Assembly: GCA_023424095.1 (NCBI GenBank)
Contig: JAFAEG010000006.1
Coordinates: 1-24,405, forward strand
DNA from: Pseudomonadota bacterium
Lineage (GTDB): Bacteria; Pseudomonadota; Alphaproteobacteria; Sphingomonadales; Sphingomonadaceae
Direction: 5' to 3'
DNA: 24,405 nucleotides
A model generated the notes under the pieces. It was given only the letters and a program-made list of their open reading frames with translations. It had not been told where the DNA came from and did not search any database. Shown piece by piece: positions 1 to 6,721 of this stretch (position 1 is the first letter of the stretch; every line of letters starts with the position of its first letter). Both the position numbers and the translations under genes were made by a program.

Positions 1-609
1 CGCCTCGGCCTTGGGCCGGGCGGCGGGCCTGGGCGTGGCCGGCTCGACGCCGGATTTCGAGTTACTGGACGCATTGCTGGCGGCCGCGGGCGTTTCCGGC
101 GACCCGGCGGCCGAATCCGGATGGGTCATCTCGCAGCTCTTCACCCAGACATCGTAGACCGGGTGCTCGACCACGTTGAGCGACGGCGATTCCTTGTAGA
201 GCCAGCCGGAAAAGATCCGCTGCACCTGATTTTGGCCGACGACATTGTCGACCTGCACGAAAGCGCCGGTCAATTGTTCCGGCTCCCACGGCGCGGTGGT
301 TTCGCAGCTGCGCAGGCGGACGATGATATTGTCGACCCGCACCGCCTGCCCCGGCTGCAGCGTCAGGTCGCGCGCATTGCCGTTGCGCTTGTTCAGCAGG
401 CCGATGACCGCGGTCCGCTCCGCCACCGGCGTGGTGCCTTCCGGCAGATCGTCGGCGGACGGCCGCACCGGCTCGGGCGCGATCGAGATATTGCTCGATT
501 CGTTGGTGTCGCCCCCGCCGCAGCCGGCAAGCGCCGCCACGGCCAAAGTCGCACAGGCGATCCGCATCGCCAGCGCTTGCCGCGGCGCGACCGTTCCGTA
601 CGCGTTCAC
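1..609 (-). CDS. DUF2155 domain lipoprotein (3' end outside window)
   Basis: Seen: translating the minus strand from the GTG at 609 gives 203 codons that stay open to the window edge, so the C-terminus is missing. The N-terminus has a hydrophobic stretch and a lipobox (LAGC, Cys30), then an acidic linker. A conserved core at about residues 63-150 contains NKRNGNARDLTLQPGQ, RLRSCETTAPWEPE and FSGWLYKESPSLNVVEHPVYDVWVKSC, the last shown here in full only as a landmark of the DUF2155 family. The tail is rich in Ala, Pro and Ser. Start choice: the GTG overlaps the TGA of NDUFA12 as GTGA, which suggests translational coupling; an in-frame ATG at 567 would leave a shorter lipoprotein signal. Known: DUF2155 proteins have no assigned biochemical role and often sit beside the complex I accessory gene in alphaproteobacteria. 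Inferred: periplasm-facing lipoprotein. Confidence 0.85.
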   Translation of the reverse strand, partial: MNAYGTVAPRQALAMRIACATLAVAALAGCGGGDTNESSNISIAPEPVRPSADDLPEGTTPVAERTAVIGLLNKRNGNARDLTLQPGQAVRVDNIIVRLRSCETTAPWEPEQLTGAFVQVDNVVGQNQVQRIFSGWLYKESPSLNVVEHPVYDVWVKSCEMTHPDSAAGSPETPAAASNASSNSKSGVEPATPRPAARPKAEA

Positions 610-992
610 GCGGAGTCGGGCGTCCAGGCCTGATAGTCGCCGCTCGCCGCGGCGCGGCGGCCGCCACGCTCCAGCGAGCCGGCGGGGCGATAGGCCGCAT
701 TCGTCCCGGTCAGGTTCGGCAGCGGCTCGGCATGGAATTTCGGCACGGGCGGCAGCGCATTGTCCGGCACATCGTCGATCTGCTTGTGCATCCAGGCATA
801 CCAGTCCGGCGAGATCCGGCTGGCGTCATTCTGGCCATTGTAGATGACGTAGCGGCGGTCGCCCTTCTTGCTCTGGTAATAGACGTTGCCGGCCGCATCA
901 CGGCCCACCTCGCGGGCGGAGCCGCGAATGTGATTGCCCGCGCCGAAGGTGGCGCCTTCCCACCAGGTGAAGATCTTTTTGATGAAGCCCAT
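606..992 (-). CDS. NDUFA12 family complex I accessory subunit
   Basis: A protein of 128 aa starting MGFIKKIFTWW at an ATG. Family hallmarks are the N-terminal FTWWEGATFG, then GRDAAGNVYYQSK, RRYVIYNG and SRISPDWYAWMHKQIDD. This is the bacterial counterpart of mitochondrial NDUFA12/B17.2, an accessory subunit that in alphaproteobacteria binds the peripheral arm of NADH:quinone oxidoreductase. It is soluble, with no signal peptide or membrane segment, and length is typical. The C-terminal 25 residues are variable in the family. No strong Shine-Dalgarno is seen. It overlaps the following DUF2155 gene by 4 bases and is separated by 76 bp from the upstream cold-shock gene. The core nuo operon is not in this window, so it is encoded apart from the main complex, as is usual. 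Confidence 0.92.
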   Translation of the reverse strand: MGFIKKIFTWWEGATFGAGNHIRGSAREVGRDAAGNVYYQSKKGDRRYVIYNGQNDASRISPDWYAWMHKQIDDVPDNALPPVPKFHAEPLPNLTGTNAAYRPAGSLERGGRRAAASGDYQAWTPDSA

Positions 993-1068
993 ATCGCGAC
1001 CGCGCCTAGCGCGGAGGCGGGGCGGGTGGCAAGCGTCGAGCGGCGCCGAGACGGGGGTTCAGGACGGC

Positions 1069-1665
1069 TTAGCGCCCCTCCACCTCTACCGCGAGCGGAC
1101 CCTTCCGGCCGGGAGCGATGCGGGCGCGCAGCAGCTGGTCCGGGATCAGATCGGCCAGGCCACCGCGGCGGACCGTCTCCATATGGACGAAAATATCCTC
1201 ATTCTCGTCCTCTTCCCGGACGAGAAAGCCGTAGCCGCGCAGGCGATTGAACCATTTCACCTTCACCGGCTCGAACGGTCCGGCCGACTCGAGCAAAGCG
1301 GCGGGGTTGACCCGGTCGGCCCGGTCTTCCTGCGCCCGGCTCAATTCCGGAAGCACCGCCTGGCTCAGGTCGATGCTCAATATCTTGCGCGCCTGCAGCC
1401 CCCGTTCCTGGTCTGCGACCAGGCATTCGACGATCGCGCCTTCCGGCAGGCTGCGGCGATCATGCTCGCGCAACACACTGAAATGGATCAGAATATCACC
1501 TTCGACGGCCTCGCTGACGACGAAGCCGAAGCCGCGCGTCGCGTCAAACCATTTGACCGTGCCGGTGACGCGGTCGAGCCCCTCGCCGCCTTCTTCGCCG
1601 GGCAGCATCTCGCCATCCGGTCCGTCCGGCGACCTGCTCTCCGATTTTTCGTCCCCCGACATCAT
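1069..1665 (-). CDS. Two-domain cold-shock (CSD) protein
   Basis: A protein of 198 aa with two cold-shock domains. The first (about residues 34-98) has GTVKWFDATRGFGFV with RNP2-like DILIHF; the second (about 130-195) has VKVKWFNRLRGYGFLV with DIFVHM. Between them is a charged linker of about 30 residues, and the first 30 residues are acidic and probably disordered. Known: CSD proteins bind single-stranded RNA or DNA through the aromatic RNP1/RNP2 surfaces and act as RNA chaperones or antiterminators; double-CSD versions are common in alphaproteobacteria. Start: the ATG at 1665 has GAGG 9 nt upstream; a GTG at 1683 is possible but has no ribosome site. It lies 62 bp after recX on the same strand. 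A 14-bp inverted repeat lies in that gap. Function in this organism is inferred from the family only. Confidence 0.88.
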   Translation of the reverse strand: MMSGDEKSESRSPDGPDGEMLPGEEGGEGLDRVTGTVKWFDATRGFGFVVSEAVEGDILIHFSVLREHDRRSLPEGAIVECLVADQERGLQARKILSIDLSQAVLPELSRAQEDRADRVNPAALLESAGPFEPVKVKWFNRLRGYGFLVREEDENEDIFVHMETVRRGGLADLIPDQLLRARIAPGRKGPLAVEVEGR

Positions 1666-1716
1666 CGTACGCAACCTCGCCACAAGCGATGAGGAGTATC
1701 ACGCTTTTGGCTTTTG

Positions 1717-1730
1717 TGAACATTTGTTCA
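1717..1730. promoter_or_regulatory. Inverted repeat TGAACA-TT-TGTTCA upstream of the CSD gene
   Basis: Perfect 6-bp arms separated by 2 bp, in a locally AT-rich patch 52 bp before the ATG of the two-domain cold-shock gene. It overlaps the recX stop codon. The pattern GAAC-N4-GTTC resembles LexA operators described for Gram-positive bacteria and differs from the GTTC-N7-GTTC motif known from several alphaproteobacteria. Its function is unknown; it is recorded as a candidate operator only. Confidence 0.35.
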
Positions 1731-2264
1731 TTCCTGATCCGGAACAATCCCCGGGACGGCGTCTATCAGGCGGCGGGCGAGGTCCATCGGGTGGCCGGCG
1801 CGAAGCATCGCCGCAAAGGCCTTCTCCCGGCCCGGACGGTCGGGGCGCTCGGCCGCGAACGGCCCGATCCTTTTCCGTTCGGCGAAGCGCAAAGCCGCGG
1901 CCCAGGCCCCTTCCCGCGCTTCGTCCAGCGCCTCCGCACTATCCTCTTCGGCGATGCCGGCTGCCCGCAGCGCCTGCCCGACGCGCCGGACGCCATAGCC
2001 CCGCCGGCTCAGCGCCCCGGCCCGCGCGGTCGCGAACGCCGCATCGTCGATATAGCCAAGCTCCACGAAGCGGTCGCCCAGGCTTTCCGTCTGCGGCGCG
2101 CTTTCCCCGTCCCAGCCCCGCTCGCGCACCTTGCGGACCAGATAGGCGATCAGCTTGGCGCGCGTGACCGCGTACCGCCCGACATAATGCAAAGCGAGCC
2201 GCTCCAGCCGTTCCGGATCGAGCGGCGGCGGTGGCGCCTTGCGCCCGGAAGAGCGTCCTTGCAT
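1728..2264 (-). CDS. recX: RecX family regulatory protein
   Basis: About 178 aa, basic and helix-rich. It has the RecX repeat pattern of three-helix units: LDPERLERLALHYVGRYAVT, then YLVRKVRERGW, GYIDDAAFATARAGALSRRGYG (quoted in pieces here only as landmarks) and AFAAMLRAGHPMDLARRLID near the C-terminus. Known: RecX binds RecA filaments and modulates, usually inhibits, recombinase and coprotease activity in the SOS response. RecX is often next to recA, but recA is not in this window. Start: the ATG at 2264 has AAGG 8 nt upstream; the ATG at 2270 is only 2 nt from it and is less likely. It is divergent from the acyl-AMP ligase gene, with 133 bp between the starts. It is followed on the same strand by the two-domain cold-shock gene. 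Confidence 0.85.
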   Translation of the reverse strand: MQGRSSGRKAPPPPLDPERLERLALHYVGRYAVTRAKLIAYLVRKVRERGWDGESAPQTESLGDRFVELGYIDDAAFATARAGALSRRGYGVRRVGQALRAAGIAEEDSAEALDEAREGAWAAALRFAERKRIGPFAAERPDRPGREKAFAAMLRAGHPMDLARRLIDAVPGIVPDQE

Positions 2265-2397
2265 CCCCATCGCCTTGTTTGTGCCACAGTGGAGCCTGAA
2301 TATGAACGCGCCTGCCGCATTGGGCTAAGTCTGGGTTCATGCCGCCTCGGCCAAAGCGCGCACCAAGCGGTAAGATATTGAAAGGATTGGGTCAGTC

Positions 2398-4158
2398 GTG
2401 ACCTCCAAGATCGATTCCACCGGCCCCACGCCTGCCTTGGCGCCGACTCCGACCGACGACGGCACGATCCGTCGCTATGCGGATTTCGATACTCTGGGCG
2501 AAGCCCTCGATTATGCGGCCTTGGGCCAGCGCGGCCTGAACTTCCACGACGCCAAGGCGCGGCTGGAACGCGCTTATCCTTATTCAGAGCTGCGCACCGA
2601 TGCGCTCGCCGCCGCCCGCCGCCTGCTCGCGCGCGGTGTGAAGCCCGGCGACCGCATCGCCCTGATCGCCGAGACGGTGCCGGAATTCACCGCTCTGTTC
2701 TTCGGCGCGGTCTATGCCGGCGCCTGGCCGGTGCCGCTGCCCCTGCCGACCAGCTTCGGCGGCGCGCAATCCTATATCGATCAGCTGAAGGTGCAGCTCA
2801 GCAGTTCCGATCCGAAACTGCTGTTCTGGCCGCCGTCGCTGGCCAGCATGGCGTCAGCCGCCGCCGAGGAGGCCGGAGTCGAAGGCCTGGACTGGGCCGC
2901 CTTCGCCGCCGAGCCCGACATCGAGGCCGAGTTGCCGTGCATGCAGCCGGACGACATCGCCTATCTGCAATATTCGAGCGGCTCGACCCGCTTCCCGCAC
3001 GGCGTGATCATCACCCACCGGCAATTGCTCAGCAATCTGGCCGCGCACAGCCACGGCATGAAGCTTGGCGACGGCGATCGCGGCGTTTCCTGGCTGCCTT
3101 TCTATCACGACATGGGCCTGGTCGGCTGCCTGCTCTCGCCGGTCGCGAACCAGATGAGCGCGGACTACCTCAAGACCGAGGATTTCGCCCGCCGCCCGCT
3201 CGCCTGGCTCGACCTGATCAGCCGCCATGACGGCACGACGATGAGCTATGCGCCGACCTTCGGCTACGACATTTGCGCGCGCCGCGTCTCGACCCAGATC
3301 GACGTCGCCGAGCGCTTCGACCTCTCCCGCTGGCGGGTGGCGGGCAATGGCGCGGACATGATCCGGCCGGACGTCATGCAGAATTTCGTCGATACCTTCG
3401 CCCCCGCCGGTTTCAACGCGAAGGCCTTTCTGCCGAGCTATGGTCTGGCGGAAGCGACCCTCGCCGTCTCGATCATGCCGCCGGGCGAAGGCATCGTCGT
3501 CGAGCTGGTCGAGGAGACCCTGCTCGCGGGCGGCACCGCCGGCGAGCGCAACCGGCCGCAGCGCTACCGCGCGATCGTCAATTGCGGGAAGCCGGCGCTC
3601 GGCATGGAAATCGAAATCCGCTCCGAGGGCGGCGCGGCATTGTCCGAGCGCGAGATCGGCAAGGTCTGGTGCCGCGGCACCTCGGTGATGACCGGCTATT
3701 TCCGCGACGACGAGGCGACCGAGGCCTGCATGGCTGACGGTTGGCTGGACACCGGCGACATGGGCTACCTCAGCGACGGCTACATCTACATTGTCGGCCG
3801 CGCCAAGGACATGATCATCATCAACGGCAAGAACCACTGGCCGCAGGATATCGAGTGGGCGGTGGAGCAATTGCCGGGCTTCAAGGCGGGCGACATCGCC
3901 GCTTTCTCGATCACCACCCAGGGCGGCGAAGAGACGCCCGCCGTGCTGGTCCAGTGCCGCACCTCCGACCTGGAAGAACGCGGCAAGCTGAAGGAATTGA
4001 TCCGCGAACGCGTCCGCGCCGTCACCGGCATCAATTGCGTGATCGAACTGATCCCGCCGCGCTCCCTGCCCCGCACCAGCTCGGGGAAATTGAGCCGGGC
4101 GAAAGCGCGGAAGCTCTATCTCGAAGGCGAGATCCAGACTTACGATATCGCGGCCTAG
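2398..4158 (+). CDS. Fatty-acyl-AMP ligase (FAAL-like adenylating enzyme)
   Basis: A protein of 586 aa, a full-length member of the ANL adenylation superfamily. Motifs in order: YSSGSTRFPHGVIITH (residues 193-208, the ATP phosphate-binding loop in the FAAL form without the usual Lys); SWLPFYHDMGLVG; PSYGLAEATLAVS; GWLDTGDMGY; GRAKDMIIINGKNHWPQDIE; and C-terminal PRTSSGKLSRAK with the catalytic Lys564. The HDMGLVG, YGLAEAT and NHWPQDIE signatures favour FAAL over fatty-acyl-CoA ligase. Known: FAALs activate fatty acids as acyl-adenylates and pass them to an acyl carrier protein for lipid or polyketide synthesis. No carrier protein or synthase is next to it, so the acceptor is unknown. It starts with GTG; the AAAGGA 11 nt upstream is a distant ribosome site. 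It converges on the desaturase gene, and a shared lipid role is inferred. Confidence 0.9.
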   Translation: MTSKIDSTGPTPALAPTPTDDGTIRRYADFDTLGEALDYAALGQRGLNFHDAKARLERAYPYSELRTDALAAARRLLARGVKPGDRIALIAETVPEFTALFFGAVYAGAWPVPLPLPTSFGGAQSYIDQLKVQLSSSDPKLLFWPPSLASMASAAAEEAGVEGLDWAAFAAEPDIEAELPCMQPDDIAYLQYSSGSTRFPHGVIITHRQLLSNLAAHSHGMKLGDGDRGVSWLPFYHDMGLVGCLLSPVANQMSADYLKTEDFARRPLAWLDLISRHDGTTMSYAPTFGYDICARRVSTQIDVAERFDLSRWRVAGNGADMIRPDVMQNFVDTFAPAGFNAKAFLPSYGLAEATLAVSIMPPGEGIVVELVEETLLAGGTAGERNRPQRYRAIVNCGKPALGMEIEIRSEGGAALSEREIGKVWCRGTSVMTGYFRDDEATEACMADGWLDTGDMGYLSDGYIYIVGRAKDMIIINGKNHWPQDIEWAVEQLPGFKAGDIAAFSITTQGGEETPAVLVQCRTSDLEERGKLKELIRERVRAVTGINCVIELIPPRSLPRTSSGKLSRAKARKLYLEGEIQTYDIAA

Positions 4159-4175
4159 TCTGCGCCAGAAGCCGC

Positions 4176-4267
4176 TCCCCGGCGAAGGCCGGGGCCCAGG
4201 CACGACGCGTAGCGTCGTTTCTAGCGCTCGAGTGTTTGTCGGACTGGACCCCGGCCTTCGCCGGGGA
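4176..4267. repeat. Nested palindromic repeat between convergent genes (REP-like)
   Basis: Outer arms at 4176-4199 and 4244-4267 are inverted copies with one mismatch, each containing the near-self-complementary core CCCCGGCGAAGGCCGGGG or its complement. Inside the loop is a second perfect palindrome, ACGACGC-GTA-GCGTCGT (4202-4218). It lies 17 bp after the FAAL stop and 17 bp before the desaturase stop. Similar CCCCGGCCTTCGCCGGGG elements are familiar as dispersed intergenic repeats in sphingomonad and related genomes. It could act as a bidirectional transcript 3' end, although no T-run follows, or as a mobile REP-type unit. Only one copy is visible here. Confidence 0.75.
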
Positions 4268-4284
4268 ACAATTGGGACAGGTCG

Positions 4285-5313
4285 CTAACCAGCCTTCTTC
4301 GCCGCGCCGAACCCCACCAGCCGGCGCGTTTCCTCGCACCACAATTTCAGCCGCACCGACCCCAGGCTCTGCCACAGCGTCAGCCGGCTGACCTGCTGCA
4401 ATTCCGGCCGGGCGCGGAGCACCTTCGACAGATTGTAGAAGGGGATGCGGCTGGACAGGTGATGCACATGGTGCATGCCGATATTGGCGCTGATCCAGCG
4501 CAGCGGCTGGGGCAGCGCATAATAGGAACTGCCGTGCAGCGCCGAATGGTGGAAATTCCACTCCTCGTCGCGGTCCCAATGGGCACCTTCGAACTGGTGC
4601 TGGACGTAGAACAGCCACACGCCCGCGGTCGCCGCGACGATGATCACCGGCAGATAGAGCAAGACGAACGTCATCCAGCCGAGGAAGACGATCATCGCCG
4701 CGATGCCGAGGCCGATCACGACATTGGTCGTCATCGTGCTCGCCCACGGCTTCCAGCCCTTGCGCATCAGCCCGATCGGCACGCGGAACTGGACCAGGAA
4801 CAGAAAGGCCGGACCGAAGCCGAACAGCACCAACGGATTGCGGTACAGCCGGTACAAGATCCGTTTGGCGAGCGGCAAAGCACGATATTCGTTCAGCGTC
4901 AGAGTCGCCACATCGCCCATCCCGCGCTTGTCGAGATTGCCGGTGGTGGCGTGGTGCAAAGCGTGCGAGCGCTTGAAATAATCATAAGGGGTGAAGGTGA
5001 ACACGCCGATCACCCGGCCCACCCAATCATTGGCGGCGCGGCTCTTGAAGAAGGCGCCGTGGCCGCAATCGTGCTGGATCATGAACAGCCGCACGAGCAG
5101 GGCGCCGGCCGGCACCGCCAGCGCGATCGCCGACCAATAGCCGAGCGAAAACAGGAACCACATGCCGAACAACAATCCCAGGAAGGGGATCGCTGTTACG
5201 GCAAGTTCGAACAGACTGCGGCCGAGCGACGGTCGCGCGAAGGCGGCAATCTCCCGGTGCAGGGCGCGCAGATCCATCGGCGCGGACGGACCGGCCGGGC
5301 TGTCGAGTGACAT
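4285..5313 (-). CDS. Membrane fatty acid desaturase
   Basis: A protein of 342 aa with the three histidine boxes of the membrane desaturase family: HDCGH (81-85), HALHH (117-121) and HHVHH (281-285). The last box follows GMHH, and QHQFEGAHW is also typical. Hydrophobic segments at about 40-80, 160-175 and 190-230 fit an inner-membrane di-iron enzyme with the His clusters on the cytoplasmic side. Known: such enzymes insert a cis double bond into acyl chains using O2 and an electron donor, and change membrane fluidity. Regioselectivity cannot be read from the sequence. Start: the ATG has AAGG 8 nt upstream, and this ribosome site overlaps the stop of the preceding 73-aa gene, 10 bp away. The gene order cold-shock protein, small protein, desaturase suggests a cold-acclimation operon (inference). 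Confidence 0.93.
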   Translation of the reverse strand: MSLDSPAGPSAPMDLRALHREIAAFARPSLGRSLFELAVTAIPFLGLLFGMWFLFSLGYWSAIALAVPAGALLVRLFMIQHDCGHGAFFKSRAANDWVGRVIGVFTFTPYDYFKRSHALHHATTGNLDKRGMGDVATLTLNEYRALPLAKRILYRLYRNPLVLFGFGPAFLFLVQFRVPIGLMRKGWKPWASTMTTNVVIGLGIAAMIVFLGWMTFVLLYLPVIIVAATAGVWLFYVQHQFEGAHWDRDEEWNFHHSALHGSSYYALPQPLRWISANIGMHHVHHLSSRIPFYNLSKVLRARPELQQVSRLTLWQSLGSVRLKLWCEETRRLVGFGAAKKAG

Positions 5314-5323
5314 TGAAGCGACC

Positions 5324-5545
5324 TTACTCCGCGGCCATCACCGGCATTGCTGCCGCCGCCGCTTCCGCCTTCATCCGTTCGGTGCGCTCACGGCTCTGCT
5401 CGTGCCGTTCGGCCCGCTCCGCCATTTGCGTCCAGGCCTCCGCGGAGCGCAGGCAGCGCTCGCGGACATTGGCCAGGGCCGAGGTCGCCGCCTGCGCTTC
5501 CATCGCCTGCGCCTGCGCGCGGAAGAATTCCGCCTGATTGCTCAT
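5324..5545 (-). CDS. Small helical protein of unknown function, 73 aa
   Basis: A 73-aa protein, MSNQAEFFRAQAQAMEAQA at its start, with NVRERCLRSAEAWTQMAERAER in the middle. It is Ala, Glu, Gln and Arg rich with heptad-like spacing, so it is probably one or two long helices or a short coiled coil. It has no signal peptide or membrane segment. I recognise this type of short protein from sphingomonad genomes but know of no function. It is well supported as a gene: GGGAG lies 7 nt before the ATG, the gap to the upstream cold-shock gene stop is 11 bp, and its own stop overlaps the ribosome site of the desaturase. This placement between csp and the desaturase argues for co-expression with both. Confidence 0.78.
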   Translation of the reverse strand: MSNQAEFFRAQAQAMEAQAATSALANVRERCLRSAEAWTQMAERAERHEQSRERTERMKAEAAAAAMPVMAAE

Positions 5546-5556
5546 TCGGCGCTCCC

Positions 5557-5763
5557 TCAGGCTTCCGTCAGATTGACCGCGCTGGTCTTGCCGCGGCGAT
5601 CCTGCTCGAGTTCGTAGTTCAGGCGCTGCTCTTTCTGCAGAGTCTGCATGCCGGCGCGCTCGACGGCCGAAATGTGCACGAAAGCGTCGTCCCCGCCGCC
5701 ATCCGGCGCGATGAAACCATAACCCTTGTCGGCATTGAAGAATTTAACTGAACCAGTGGGCAT
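5557..5763 (-). CDS. Single-domain cold-shock protein (CspA family)
   Basis: A protein of 68 aa forming one cold-shock domain: TGSVKFFNADKGYGFIAPD carries RNP1 and DAFVHISAVER carries RNP2, followed by the NYELEQDRRGKTSAVNL strand. Length is normal for the CspA family. Known: it binds single-stranded RNA and acts as an RNA chaperone that melts structures at low temperature; some members are not cold-induced. Start: the ATG at 5763 has GAAAGG 7 nt upstream; an in-frame ATG at 5778 would place that ribosome site inside the gene and is rejected. Next on the strand come the 73-aa protein and the desaturase, probably in one transcript. The 61 bp to the upstream 60-aa gene may hold its leader. Confidence 0.93.
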   Translation of the reverse strand: MPTGSVKFFNADKGYGFIAPDGGGDDAFVHISAVERAGMQTLQKEQRLNYELEQDRRGKTSAVNLTEA

Positions 5764-5824
5764 GAAATTGCCTTTCATAGTGTGCGCAAGCCGTGCGCGA
5801 CGGGTTAGGGAAAGTGGGAAAGTC

Positions 5825-6007
5825 TCAGCCGCGCGACCTCGGCATCGCCGTCTGGGCGGGCCGGATCGCTGCAGCGCGATGGTGGGCGATCAGATCGCGG
5901 TAATTGGCGGCAAGCCGGCTGTGCGCATCACGCGCCTGCGGCGTCATCGCCACACGGGCCATCACCTGCTCCACTTGCTCGCGGGCCAGATAATAATTGA
6001 TGTCCAT
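5825..6007 (-). CDS. Small protein of unknown function, 60 aa
   Basis: A 60-aa protein, MDINYYLAREQVEQVMARVA at its start, followed by RDAHSRLAANYRDLIAHHRA. It is predicted helical, with no signal peptide or membrane segment. Short proteins with this opening and the AHxxLAxxYR pattern recur in sphingomonads, but I know no function. Start: the ATG at 6007 has GGAG 9 nt upstream. The open frame continues upstream to an ATG at 6112, but that stretch has poor codon use and would read a Cys- and Arg-rich segment, so it is not included. It lies 61 bp upstream of the cold-shock gene on the same strand and may be expressed with it. Confidence 0.65.
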   Translation of the reverse strand: MDINYYLAREQVEQVMARVAMTPQARDAHSRLAANYRDLIAHHRAAAIRPAQTAMPRSRG

Positions 6008-6238
6008 GAGCCGGCGCTCCGATGAGCAAGCGGGAGCGCACCGACATATCGGAAGTCTCTCAGCCGCCGGCATGCTGGGGAGGAGCCGGCGATGCCCATC
6101 ATATAGCATCAACTCCCCTGAAAAGCCAGTGCGGCGGGGAAATGGGGCCCAGGCGAGCCCCGCTCCACAGGCTTAAAGGTCTCCTTACCATTGCCCGGCT
6201 ATACCCCCGCTCAGATGAATTCTGACGTGGAGTGATGG

Positions 6239-6622
6239 GTGCGCATCGCCATTTGTTTCCTACCCCTGGCGCTGACCGCGTGCGGGCTCGTGCAGAGCGC
6301 GCCCGAGGTCCCGTACACCGAGACCAAGGGCCGGGTCGTCACCGTGAAGGATGAATGCGAGCTCGTCTTTCCGGACGGCAATGGCGGCTCGGTCGGGCCA
6401 TGCAACCAGATCCTGCCGCGCTCCCGCGCCCAGGAGAATCGCGCTGCCGCCGTCTATCGCAAGCTGGAAGTGACCTACGCTTACACCTCGCCCGCCGACG
6501 GCCAGCTCTACCAGGGCAAGAATGACGTGCAGCAGCCCTTGTCCTCGCGCATCCCCCGGCCCGGCGACAGCGTCGAAGTCGAGGCGCATCCCGAACATGC
6601 GATGGTCAGCCGGCTGCGCTGA
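6239..6622 (+). CDS. Small lipoprotein of unknown function
   Basis: A 127-aa protein with a short signal peptide and a lipobox (LTAC, Cys15), so it is probably an outer- or inner-membrane lipoprotein facing the periplasm. The mature part has VPYTETKGRVVTVKDECELV and ends in a GDSVEVEAHPEH-type strand, and looks like a small beta-rich fold. Two Cys residues (in DECEL and GPCNQ) could form a disulfide. Start: GTG, with GGAG 6 nt upstream. The nearest gene on the minus strand begins 231 bp away, so the promoter lies in that divergent gap. The GGDEF-EAL gene starts 100 bp downstream on the same strand. I do not recognise the family. Confidence 0.75.
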   Translation: MRIAICFLPLALTACGLVQSAPEVPYTETKGRVVTVKDECELVFPDGNGGSVGPCNQILPRSRAQENRAAAVYRKLEVTYAYTSPADGQLYQGKNDVQQPLSSRIPRPGDSVEVEAHPEHAMVSRLR

Positions 6623-6721
6623 ATAGCCGCGTCCGCCGCACAGAGCAGCGCCAAGTTCAAATGGTGCTCAACCTAACGGTTTACTAAGCTTTGCTCCGTA
6701 TTGGCTGCGTTTGAGAAAACC

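Noticed and set aside
62..700. A minus-strand frame of 212 codons at the window start
   Set aside because: A shifted frame over the DUF2155 gene; the conserved protein is in the frame starting at 609.
6022..6225. A possible 67-codon plus-strand gene
   Set aside because: No ribosome site, mixed codon use and no recognisable features; it lies in the promoter region of two divergent genes.
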